Below are positions 43,147 through 51,756 of a DNA stretch of 64,000 bases, one piece after another. A program made the position numbers and the translations under genes. The notes beneath the pieces are model-generated. The model searched no databases, had not been told where the DNA came from, and saw only the letters and a list, made by a program, of their open reading frames with translations. Within the stretch, counting starts at the first letter, position 1. Every line of letters starts with the position of its first letter. This stretch comes from Nannochloris sp. 'desiccata'. Taxonomy: Eukaryota; Chlorophyta; Trebouxiophyceae; Chlorellales; Chlorellaceae. The stretch is taken from positions 2,499,501 to 2,563,500 of the forward strand of contig JAGTXX020000006.1 of the NCBI GenBank assembly GCA_019044685.2. The letters run 5' to 3'.

Positions 43147-44558
43147 TCAAGTAATAATTTTATGTAATTCTGCTCTTGCAATAGCAAAGTAGCTGATATC
43201 CCCATGTTCCACACCTGAATACCGCACAGGAATCCCATTTGAAGCTTGATCTGCTGCATTATTGCCTAATAAGGAGGGGGGTGCCCCGCCCTCACACACA
43301 GATATTGAATAGAGAGGTACGCCAGGTGCTTTCCTACTAAATTGACTATTTGCAGCGAACACATCAAAATGAAGCATCCCAACCCCATCTTTATTCACAA
43401 TACCGAGATCTACAACTTCAGAAGGCTGTAAATGGTGGAGTGGTTGCATATTTGGGAACAGTGCAAGTGCTCGGTGAACAGCTGGTTCACGGACGGTGCA
43501 GCGGGGGAGGGTTGTTTGATCTATTAAGCCTGCCCAAGGGTTTTTAGATGTAGTAGTAGTAGTAGCAATCGTAGTTGTTGTTGTGGCATCAGCAGTAGTG
43601 TTGCTGCCAGTTGATCCCCACCAAGGACTCTTTCTGCTTTCTTTGTGACTAGTTCGTTTTTCTGTGGCGGTAGCAATCGATGTCTCTCCTTTTCGTTGTC
43701 GCTTAGCTGCCCGCTCCTCTTCCTCCACTCCTTCCCCTTCCGTCAATTTTCTCTCTTTTACTTTTACTACTGATGAAGCAGAATTAGGAATAGCGGGTTG
43801 TGCGAGTCTATTGCTTTTGCTATTATATGAACTGGGTGGAAAACTCCAAATTTGAGTCGGTGACTCAGAATTTTTAACAACCCAGGTAAAAGGGTGTCTT
43901 TGCACTATATAACCCGCTCTCATAAGCTTGCAGTAGACTAGATACATATCCATAGAGACGCCATTAGCTACCATGAGTTCTTGGCATTCTTGAAGAGAGA
44001 GTAAGTGTTTACCAGAGGCAGAGGTATCCTCGAATAAAAGCAGATTGGCTCTATCAACTAAATACAACGCTTCTTCTGGGTGGAGGAATAGTTTTTTGCC
44101 CCACATAAAGCCGATGTGGTTGAAGAGTCTGCCTCGTTGAAGGACCACTTCTGCTGTGTTGTGTTGAGGTCGCCAAATAGCCGCCGCCAAGTCTTTCCTG
44201 GAGAAGAGAACCAAAGGAAAATATTTAGAGATCAGAGGGTTCAGCTTATAAAAATGCATGTGTAAAGGTCAGTGACGATGAACGAAGATTGAGGTTTCGA
44301 TGTGAGGTCAGTGACTGCTAGGTCCTGGCTGCCGCCATTTTTTTTATTTATTAATCTCAAGATGAAACAAAAGTTTAAAAGCGACATTATGGGTTCGCTA
44401 AATTCTTACCCTGCCCGTGGTAAACTCCATACATCTAATAGTTCATCAAGCTTTAATTCAAGCTCTAGGTCTCCTTGATTATCATCACCATCACCAAACA
44501 ATTCCTGTTTCTGACCTCGCCGGAAAATGGCTGCGGAAAATTTCTCGGCATCCACCAT
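43147..44558 (-). CDS. SEN54: tRNA-splicing endonuclease subunit SEN54
   Basis: Exons 44410-44558 and 43147-44197 on the minus strand; 399 aa. The N-terminal domain has the SEN54 features: ATWxP-like IWRPQHNTAEVVLQRGRLFNHIGF, the block LFLHPEEALYLVDRANLLLFED, SLQECQELM, and YLVYCKLMRAGYIVQRHPF. A Lys/Glu/Thr-rich linker precedes a C-terminal part (GMLHFDVFAANSQFSRKAPG) that fits the C-terminal SEN54 half. SEN54 is a structural subunit of the SEN complex, which cuts pre-tRNA introns. It is not a catalytic subunit (those are SEN2 and SEN34). In organisms with permuted tRNAs the same enzyme is thought to cut the permuted precursor, and such a gene lies 5 kb away. Confidence 0.82.
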
Positions 44559-44911
44559 GGAAAAAGTAAACTTAATAATTTAGCCAAATAGACAATCATT
44601 ATGTTGTTTCAATTTATCTTGCAAGGCGCCGACAGCGCCGACCTCCTTGCCGACCTCCTCTTGCCAGCCATCTTTTAGTCCAGCACAGAGAGAGTTCGAC
44701 AGCTGTGTCTCATACTTAACATTCGTATACGTGTCTGTTCAGTACCTCTGCAAATTGATTACCATCAATAGTTCTAGCTGGCCTTTATTTTTAGTAAGAA
44801 GCAACCTTCACCGCCAGCTCAGCTGTACACCTTAAAATGTATATACGTAGGGCACTGCACCTTCCTTAACAGCAATATTTCATAAATTTCAAATTTAATT
44901 ATAGTTTTAGA
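44559..44911. promoter_or_regulatory. divergent promoter region between SEN54 and alcohol oxidase
   Basis: 353 bp between opposite start codons. A small + frame (44647-44835) is unsupported. No RNA gene recognised. Confidence 0.4.
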
Positions 44912-47773
44912 ATGGATACGAGAACCGAGAGTTCCAGAGAGCGAGTAGTCCTCGCTCTCATGGACACTTTTTTCATTCGATCGAAACCTCCAACTTCAAT
45001 AATATCGACCATTCTGACCGATTCTGAACTTGAACGGTTCTATGCATACCAAGGCTCAGACAGTAACGGCATTGCGCTAAAGGTTTTGGAAGCAATTGAG
45101 ACCCGCCTCTCGTCTGACCTTCGCAGAGAGCTCTACACGCTATTCTGGCTATTAAACACCCGTTTCGGTACAATCATTCTTGGTGGTCGAGCTGCATTTC
45201 ACCCTATCACGCCTGCAGCGTTTCCAGATCTTCCTATGGCTAATAGAGAGCGTATCTTATTAAATTGGTCTCAGTCCTCAACAACTAAATTTAGAAAGGC
45301 ATTTGTCGGTCTTAAAGGACTGCTTCTATCTACTTTGTTTACTTTGATAGATCCAGATGGCAGATCCCCGCTGTTAGAAACACTAAAATATCAAGTATCA
45401 GACCCCAAACGACCTGTCGACCCTCTACCGCAAGCAATCGAAGCAGAACAATGCATCACAGCTGCCCTCGTCGATCTCAGTTCCATCTCACTAGATGGCT
45501 CCACTGCTGGAATCGCTCGTGCTGCTGCTCAAATATCTGCAAAAGGTCTTTCCATTCACTGGCCTGGACATAGCACTACTAAAAATGAGAGTAGAGGTAT
45601 CTCTCCAGTGGTCATTAAAACCCGGCCAGCCTTTATAGTCTCTACTGATGCCATTGTCATAGGCTCTGGCGCTGGTGGAGGTGTCAGTGCAGCTCGTCTT
45701 GCACAAGCGGGTTTGAATGTCATAGTCCTCGAAAAATCAAGTTTCATCCCTGCGCAACAGATGTCGCTACAAGAAGGCGAGGCCTTTGGCTCTATGTACG
45801 ATTACGGCGGCCTTTTGACCACGGAAAACGGAACCACCTCGGTGCTCGCAGGAAGCACTCTCGGTGGTGGAACTCGCATCAATTGGAATGCGAGTTTTAA
45901 GACCCCGTTGCATGTAAGGAAAGAATGGGCTGAAGGGTATGGACTCCCAGCGTTTGCTGGTGAGCATTTTGATCAAGCGGTAGAGACGGTGTGCAAGAGG
46001 ATTGGGGTTAATACCGGGTTTGCTCACGGAGGGGCGTGTAGTGCGCTTGCTGCTGGTTTAGAAGCTGCAGGAATGCATTGTGGAGACGTACCTAGAAATT
46101 GTCTCGATCCAGAATGCAGTGGACATTGGTAAGAACAAGAATACTTCGCTTTTAAACTTTTTATTGTTATTATTATTATCATCCCTTTATTTTCTCGTAT
46201 TATTTTTCCGGCTCTACATTATTTATTGTTTCTTCCTCATTTCTCTCTCTCTCTCGTGCAGCTGCTTTGGATGTGCCCGTGGTGCAAAACAGGATAGTGT
46301 CAACACTTTCTTAGCAGACGCATGCAGTACAGGCACTACAAAAATAATAACTGGAGCATGGGTTGAATCCATCATCCTTGAAAAAACCAAGAAAAATAGC
46401 GATGCTCGTAATAAAGGCCGTTTTAAACAAGCTGTTGGGGTAGTCGTCAAGGTAGGACCCGCTTGTAGCCCTCTGAAAATCTCCTTTTCTGCTCCGATTG
46501 TTATTTGCTGTGCTGGAGCTATTCAAACGCCTGCCGTGATGCTGCGCTCAAATATTTTTAGTGGCGGTAATGTCGGCGCAAATTTAAGATTGCACCCCTG
46601 TACTTGTGTTGTTGGTATATTTCCTCCCGAGGTGAAGATATCTGCATATTTAGGAGAGGATGGATGTAGCAGTGGGAGTGGTTCTGGTTTCTGTGGAGCT
46701 ACCCCTAGTGGAAGTATTCGGTAAGTTTTTGTTTTGTTTTGTTTTTTCTGTTTTTGTGGGTGGGTGGGTGGGTGTGGGGTGGGGGCAGGGGTGGGGGCAG
46801 GGGGTTTGTTGTTGACATGTTGCTATAAATCTGAACAATGTGGTCTGTTCTTATTCTACTCATTTTTTAATGATTTTACAAATGTTCTAACAGGTGCTCT
46901 GAAGGTCCTATTATGAGTGTCTTCTCTCGCCACGGCGCCAATTGGGAATCATCCGGCTACGGTTTTATCTTATACACACCTGCAACGCACCCAGGTCTCT
47001 TTGCTGCAGCAGCCCCTTGGTTGGGTGGCACCGCCTACAAAGATCTTCTCATCCAGTACCCTAATTCCGTACCTGTATTGGTATTAGTACGGGATTCTGG
47101 CAACGGCGGTACTGTTGCAGTGGATAAAGAAGGCAGACCCCGGTTGCAATACACTATGAGTCAGCAAGACAGAGAAGTGATGGTGGAAGGAATGAAAGCT
47201 GGGTTGCAGGCATTGATTGCTGCTGGGGCGAGTTCTGTTATTACGTTGGCTAATAGTGAAGAGGGTAGGTATGATGTAGTTGTTGATGTTGATCATAAAA
47301 ATAATGCAGGCGCCACCACCGTGACAACTGCTGCTCCAGACGCTGATACAATAAAGGTACACCAAGAGAGAATTTCTGATCCTACATTTCAAGCATATCT
47401 CCAACGTGTACATACTAGAGGTGTAGTAGATCTCCAAATGGCTACATTTTCAGCTCATCAAATGGGCACTGCTAGATTAGGTGCCACGGCAGAGACCTCG
47501 GTGTTGGATCCAACTGGGGAGAGCTGGGAAGTGGCGAATATGTACTGTTGTGATGGGTCTACATTACCTACATCGCTTGGAATTAATCCCATGGTGACGA
47601 TAGAGTCCGTGGCGTACATGCTGGCGGGGAATGTAGCAGCAAGAGAGCGGGAGAAAAGAATGAGCCTTGAAAGGAGCAGTTCGAGTAGGAAGAGTAAGAG
47701 AGGACCTGTGAAAGTTGAATATGATGATGGTGGGCAAGAAATAGTAGCTGCACCTGCAAGTGCGAAGCTTTGA
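44912..47773 (+). CDS. FAO: FAD-dependent long-chain fatty alcohol oxidase (GMC family), PTS1-like C-terminus
   Basis: Three exons (44912-46128, 46262-46720, 46894-47773); 851 aa. An N-terminal helical region precedes the FAD-binding motif AIVIGSGAGGGVSAARLAQ (~residue 250) and VLEKS. Further GMC hallmarks are GSTLGGGTRINWNASFKTP, CSGHCCFGCARGAKQDS, GAIQTPAVMLRS, and the C-terminal HQMGTARLGA and DGSTLPTSLGINPMVTI (catalytic His and FAD contacts). Plant and yeast FAOs oxidise long-chain alcohols to aldehydes with H2O2 release. The protein ends A-K-L, a variant peroxisomal targeting tripeptide, which would fit an H2O2-producing oxidase. Intron 2 carries a dense G-run array. Confidence 0.9.
46757..46804 (+). 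repeat. G-run array (potential G-quadruplex) in an intron of the alcohol oxidase gene
   Basis: Four GGGT units followed by GGGG, GGGGG and further G4-G5 runs separated by 1-2 nt, about 37-84 nt after the intron-2 donor on the sense strand. The spacing satisfies the G3+N1-7 quadruplex pattern several times over. Confidence 0.85.
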
Positions 47774-47918
47774 TTTACATTGATTTTAATTTTGAGCGCT
47801 AAGAAGGACAGAGGAAGCTGGTTGGATTTAATGCAAAGCACTTTAATGATATTGCAAAATAGATTTTAAACCCAAATATACCCTTATACAAAGCAAAATA
47901 ACTAGTATCCAAGGCAAT

Positions 47919-48676
47919 ATGAGTAACGAGACATCCCAGCCACCAGCCTCTGCCTTTGATAGCGCGAACCCTCAAGAAAACAAAACTGCAGCTCAAATAA
48001 ACCCCGCGTCTGCTGAAGCCCAAGAGCTGCGAGAGACTGGAATGCGTCCAATAACAGTAAAAGGGAAGGTAGGAAGTGAAGAGAAAGCTTTTGAAGGGGC
48101 TCCTGAAAAGAGCAATGCAGACAAAGGAACAACGACTTTAGAAAATCCACAAGCAGCAACGCCAGAAGAAAAGCCTGAGAAGAAATCAAGTAACCAAGTA
48201 GGCAGTGGTGATGAGATTGCAGGCTTGACCCAGCTCGCTGCTGAGCGAGCTAGTGCTGCTGCAACTCACGCCAAGGAAGCCGCCGTCATTGCTGCTGCCA
48301 CTGCTGCAGCAGCCACAAAGGAGACTGCTCGCAAGGTACTGTCGTTATTTTTTATTCAGCAACACAGTCATAATTTGCAAGTTTAACGTACAATTTTAAA
48401 CCTTTTCTAGTATCTTTTTTTTTTATTTTCTAATTGTAGTATGGTGCCGCTGCGGTAATTGACGCTGAACGGATGTACGGCGTCGGAAAACAAAGAGTAG
48501 CAGGGTGGGTGCAAGGGAGCCAGAACGCTGTGAAAGGAGCAGCACAGAGTGTGACAGCTAAAACTGGGGAGGCGTTGAAAAAAGTTGGGGATACGTTGGT
48601 AGCAGCAGGCACAAAGCCACAGTCGCCACCGGAAGAGGAGAAGGAGGCGTGTCGAAACGAGGGGAATTCAGGTTGA
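47919..48676 (+). CDS. LEA-like hydrophilic protein (long paralogue)
   Basis: Exons 47919-48335 and 48440-48676; 217 aa. Composition is dominated by Ala, Glu, Lys, Ser, Thr and Gln with very few aromatics, as in late-embryogenesis-abundant and other stress hydrophilins. The N-terminal half has AAQINPASAEAQELRETGMRPI. The second half has Ala-rich 11-mer-like amphipathic helices (ERASAAATHAKEAAVIAAAT; KGAAQSVTAKTGEALKKVGD). LEA-type proteins protect membranes and proteins during drying or freezing; that role is inferred here from composition only. The shorter gene just downstream is a paralogue of its first exon. Confidence 0.6.
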
Positions 48677-48833
48677 ATGGTGAAAGAAGGACGTTGGCGC
48701 CTGGGCGAGACCCTAAGCATAAATCTATTTCTCTACTTTGCCAATGTAATGATACCCTAATTCTACCTTTTCAATAGCTTTAGAACTTATAAACAACAGC
48801 TCCAAGGCAATATAGAACTGTTCCAAGGCGACT

Positions 48834-49133
48834 ATGAGTAAGAAAGCACCGCCCTCAGCGATATCCAACTCTGCTGTCAGAGCTCAAATAAACACCGCCT
48901 CTGAAAAGCCTCAAGAACTGAGCGGGCCTGGATTAATTCGCCCTATCGATGCATATAAAGAGAGGGAAAGCGATTTTCCAGAGAAACTCTCTGCAGGGTC
49001 TGAAAAGCCTCAGACAGCTAGAGAAGGCGCTGCTGAAAAGAAAAATACCGACGCGGAGAAAATTTTGCAGACTCCTGAAAAGTCTGCAGATACTGCACCC
49101 ACAGAAGTAGCACCTAAACAGATATGGTCTTAA
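48834..49133 (+). CDS. short LEA-like hydrophilic protein, tandem paralogue
   Basis: Single exon, 99 aa. The block RAQINTASEKPQELSGPG followed by LIRPIDAYK matches the block AAQINPASAEAQELRETG/MRPI of the preceding gene, and both then become Glu/Lys/Thr-rich with EGAAEKKN versus EGAPEKSN. It lacks the Ala-rich helical second half. The sequence just before both start codons is also alike (CCAAGGCAATATGAG versus CCAAGGCGACTATGAG). This supports a tandem duplication followed by loss of exon 2. The function is unknown; it is probably a stress hydrophilin. Confidence 0.6.
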   Translation: MSKKAPPSAISNSAVRAQINTASEKPQELSGPGLIRPIDAYKERESDFPEKLSAGSEKPQTAREGAAEKKNTDAEKILQTPEKSADTAPTEVAPKQIWS

Positions 49134-49667
49134 GAGGAGATTGGGTGGGTAGTAGCTCCTAGGAGATTGAAAGTGGTGGCTCTCGCCTTTCGTTTGTCTT
49201 TTTAATGGAACCAAGCAGCTCTCTGCGTATTCCCTTTGCTTGATCCTAAGAAATCTGGTTTACTACTAGATGTGATTTGTGGGATATAGGGGTATTTTTG
49301 TTGCGGAAATCATTTTGAAATGTAAAAGGAATACAGAAAAGGTATATAAAAAAGTAGACACGAAAGAAATGCTACCGCCGCCGTTACCTCCACAAGAGCA
49401 TAAAAGGCCATGAAAATGCAAGAAAGTCTTCAAGGGAGCTTGATATTGGGTTTACAATTTCAAAAAACAGCGATTTTACAGTCGAAAAGAGCAAGAACAA
49501 TAGTTGCTGATGGTGTCGTATTGTCCTGCCACCGTGGAAGAAATAGTGAATGGAGATGGTTGTAGTTTTTGCAACTAGTGGTGTCGAGTTGACCTGGGAA
49601 CGGTGTCAATCGATCGCAAATGGGTGTAAATATTGAGAAAAATGCAAAAAGATAACTTCACTTTGGA
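49134..49667. other. intergenic stretch before the permuted tRNA
   Basis: About 530 bp without a supportable protein gene. It contains two related short stretches beginning TGGTGTCG at 49514 and 49576. The second continues TTGACCTGGGAA...TCGATCGCA, which resembles TTGAACTGGGAA...TCGATCGCA near 59406-59437, beyond the LINE cluster. Confidence 0.4.
49646..49650 (-). terminator. Pol III T-run terminator of the permuted tRNA
   Basis: Five consecutive T residues on the minus strand, 16 nt after the end of the 5' half of the tRNA, a normal distance for RNA polymerase III termination. Confidence 0.7.
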
Positions 49668-49744
49668 TGGCAAAGTCCAATGTTACCACTACACCAATAA
49701 CGCTTAGGCTGCGTTATCCGAGAATCGAACTCGGGGCTAGACTA
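49668..49744 (-). tRNA. circularly permuted tRNA-Gly (anticodon GCC)
   Basis: Read on the minus strand, the 3' half comes first. Anticodon-stem 3' strand AGTCT (49743-49739); variable loop AGCC; T arm CCGAG-TTCGATT-CTCGG (49734-49718); acceptor 3' strand ATAACGC (49717-49711); discriminator A (49710). A 6-nt spacer GCCTAA (49709-49704) follows. Then comes the 5' half: acceptor GCGTTAT (49703-49697), TG, D arm GTGT-AGTGGTA-ACAT, T26, anticodon-stem GGACT, loop TT-GCC-A(T). The acceptor stem is 7/7 Watson-Crick, the T stem 5/5, the D stem 4/4 with one G-U, and the anticodon stem 5/5 with one G-U. The rebuilt molecule is 71 nt, the usual length for tRNA-Gly, with standard A-box (TGGTGTAGTGG) and B-box (GTTCGATTC) elements in reversed order. 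The break lies in the anticodon loop at 37/38, where position 38 (T) is present on both sides. No CCA is encoded, as in eukaryotes. Maturation would need ligation to a circle and recutting. Confidence 0.9.
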
Positions 49745-50203
49745 AATTAAATTAGCTATGTAGCATCCTGATTGACTCAGGGGGCTCGATTGACTTATAA
49801 CTGATGTGTTTTCCAGCCTTACTTAACCCCCAAAAATTTAAAATTTTTCCATTTCACAAATTTTTATGTTTTTTATCGACTTTTTTATTTCTTCGAAAAA
49901 TTTAGCGCTCTAAAAAAACTAAAAATCAATTCTGTAACACAGTAGAGCTGTTAGAACACTATAGTACTTTCTGGAGGGGATCAAAGAGCACCTGCTGCTT
50001 TTTGATTTTTTTCGCATCTAACATCAGTGAAAAATTAAAAAAATAAAAATTTACGCGCAATTACAGTGCTCCGCACTCAATATTGCTCTAGAAATAGCGC
50101 TTGACTTCTCCTGAGTGGTTATCTTCAGGTGCTTGCTGGGGTTTGAACAATTTCACTCTGTTCAAAATTTACTGTCCCCCCGAGACTGCATTTTTTCTTA
50201 ATT
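49745..50203. other. AT-rich region between permuted tRNA and LINE ORF1
   Basis: About 450 bp with no protein gene. It probably includes the 5' flank of the tRNA (minus strand) and the 5' UTR of the LINE (plus strand). The LINE 5' boundary cannot be placed without other copies. Confidence 0.45.
49767..49781. repeat. short inverted repeat upstream of the permuted tRNA
   Basis: CCTGA-TTGAC-TCAGG, perfect 5-bp arms, about 23 nt upstream (in the minus-strand sense) of the 3' tRNA half. A TATA-like TTATAAGT lies a little further upstream at 49793-49800. These may be part of the tRNA 5' flank, but this is untested. Confidence 0.35.
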
Positions 50204-51754
50204 ATGCCTCCCCGCCGTCTTGTCATCCTTACGGACCCTCCTCCCGGTCTTTACCAAGACGTGGACTTGGACTCCCACCCAATTTTGCGGGTCTCTGCTA
50301 AGGCTCGCTATGCGCTCGAGCCTCAGCACCAACGGGCTCTTTTTACCCGTGCTGTCGCCAAGGCAATTCACGCCCATATTCCCTCGGATGCCCCCTTGCA
50401 ACCGAGTGAATACCTCACAGAGCATGCTTCTTACACCACTGTTGATGGCTATATGCGTGTGGGTTTTACTATCAAGCACCCTGCGGCCGTCCCCAGCCTC
50501 GAAGCTGCCACTGCCGCCACGGGCACCCTGCCTTTGCCTGCTGAAGTTGAAGGTGGCATCACTTTTGTTGATGCGCGTGTCTCCTGGGAAAACTATTCTG
50601 CAGAATATACCCGTGAACTGATCAACGTGCCTGCCAATATTAATCAGGCTGATCTGGCTTCTTTCCTCTCAACTGACCGTCGCCGTTGCACAATTGTCCG
50701 GCAAATTTCTGGTCCCAGCAACAGCTCCCAAGAGGGCCGCCTTATTGTCAAATTTAAAGCTTCCTCTCTTGCTGATATTCCCACAGACTTCCAGCTCCCT
50801 GGTCTTGCAGGTAAAACTCACCTTATCCACGTCCGTATGCCTTCCGCTACTTGGACTGCTGATGCCATTGACCAAGACTTGTTGACTCTTACTCCCCCTC
50901 TTGTTGTCTCGTCTGCCTGGAACGTCCCTCGTCGACCTTCATCTACTTCTCCTGTCTCCCAGCCCCCTGCTAGCAGGAGCGCTCCTGCTGCCGCTCGAGC
51001 CGCCCAGCCACCTGGCCCTTCTACCGCCAAACGCTCGAAAAGAGTGCAAGTCTCTGCCCAAGAGGCCGCGGTGGAAACCAAGCGCCAAGCGGCCTTACAA
51101 AAATTGGCTGAACATGCTGCTAAGAAACGCGAACGAGAGGCAGAATCTGCTGCTATTGCCAAGGCTGCTAAGGAAGCGGCTGAAGCGAAAGCACTTGCTG
51201 CTGCTGCTGCTGCTGCGGCTGCTGGTGTCACCTCTGCCAATGGAGCCGGCCCCTCTGGACAAGTACGCACACGCTCTTCTCCTCTTTCCACTGTGGCTGC
51301 CGCTGCCAAATCAGCTGCAATTCATTCTGCTACTGAACCAGCTGCTGGACATGTTGCTGGAACCACTATTGTCACCCCGGGTGTCCATGGAATTCTTGCT
51401 GGCACCTTTGCTGGTATGGCTGGTGCTGCTACTATTGATGCTGCTGCAGCCCCTAGTGGTGCTCTTGATCTCCCACCTCTTCGCATTAATCCCGATCGTC
51501 AGGCCCGGGCAGCTCCTACTGCAGCCACATCCTCTGAGGCTGCTGCCACAACTGGATCTGAAGATGGTACGGACGACGATGAAGACTATGATCCTATGGC
51601 TGAAGACTCGGATCTCACCTCAAACGACGATGACTCCATGTCTGGCGTCAGTCTTGCTGCTGAAGATTTTGACTTGGAAGACCCTCCAATCCACTCACCC
51701 CCTGCCCCTGCTGATGGAGAAACAAATGGAGGTGCTCCTCCTTCTCAACATTAA
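50204..51754 (+). CDS. LINE ORF1 protein (possible RRM-like domain, Ala-rich coiled coil)
   Basis: 516 aa, starting MPPRRLVILTDPPPGLYQD. Residues ~145-215 (RELINVPANINQADLASFL; GRLIVKFKASSLADI) have the spacing of an RRM-like fold, as in many L1-type ORF1 proteins; this is an inference. Residues ~280-345 form a charged Ala/Lys/Glu helix (ETKRQAALQKLAEHAAKKRE), likely a coiled coil for oligomerisation. The C-terminus is acidic (EDGTDDDEDYDPMAEDSD). No CCHC knuckle is present. The expected role is to bind LINE RNA as a chaperone. Confidence 0.8.
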   Translation: MPPRRLVILTDPPPGLYQDVDLDSHPILRVSAKARYALEPQHQRALFTRAVAKAIHAHIPSDAPLQPSEYLTEHASYTTVDGYMRVGFTIKHPAAVPSLEAATAATGTLPLPAEVEGGITFVDARVSWENYSAEYTRELINVPANINQADLASFLSTDRRRCTIVRQISGPSNSSQEGRLIVKFKASSLADIPTDFQLPGLAGKTHLIHVRMPSATWTADAIDQDLLTLTPPLVVSSAWNVPRRPSSTSPVSQPPASRSAPAAARAAQPPGPSTAKRSKRVQVSAQEAAVETKRQAALQKLAEHAAKKREREAESAAIAKAAKEAAEAKALAAAAAAAAAGVTSANGAGPSGQVRTRSSPLSTVAAAAKSAAIHSATEPAAGHVAGTTIVTPGVHGILAGTFAGMAGAATIDAAAAPSGALDLPPLRINPDRQARAAPTAATSSEAAATTGSEDGTDDDEDYDPMAEDSDLTSNDDDSMSGVSLAAEDFDLEDPPIHSPPAPADGETNGGAPPSQH

Positions 51755-51756
51755 AT

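Noticed and set aside
49660..49704. Possible tRNA-Gln fragment with anticodon TTG, because GGACTTTG resembles plant tRNA-Gln
   Set aside because: That reading needs an 8-nt anticodon loop and gives no T arm downstream. The permuted tRNA-Gly model pairs every stem.
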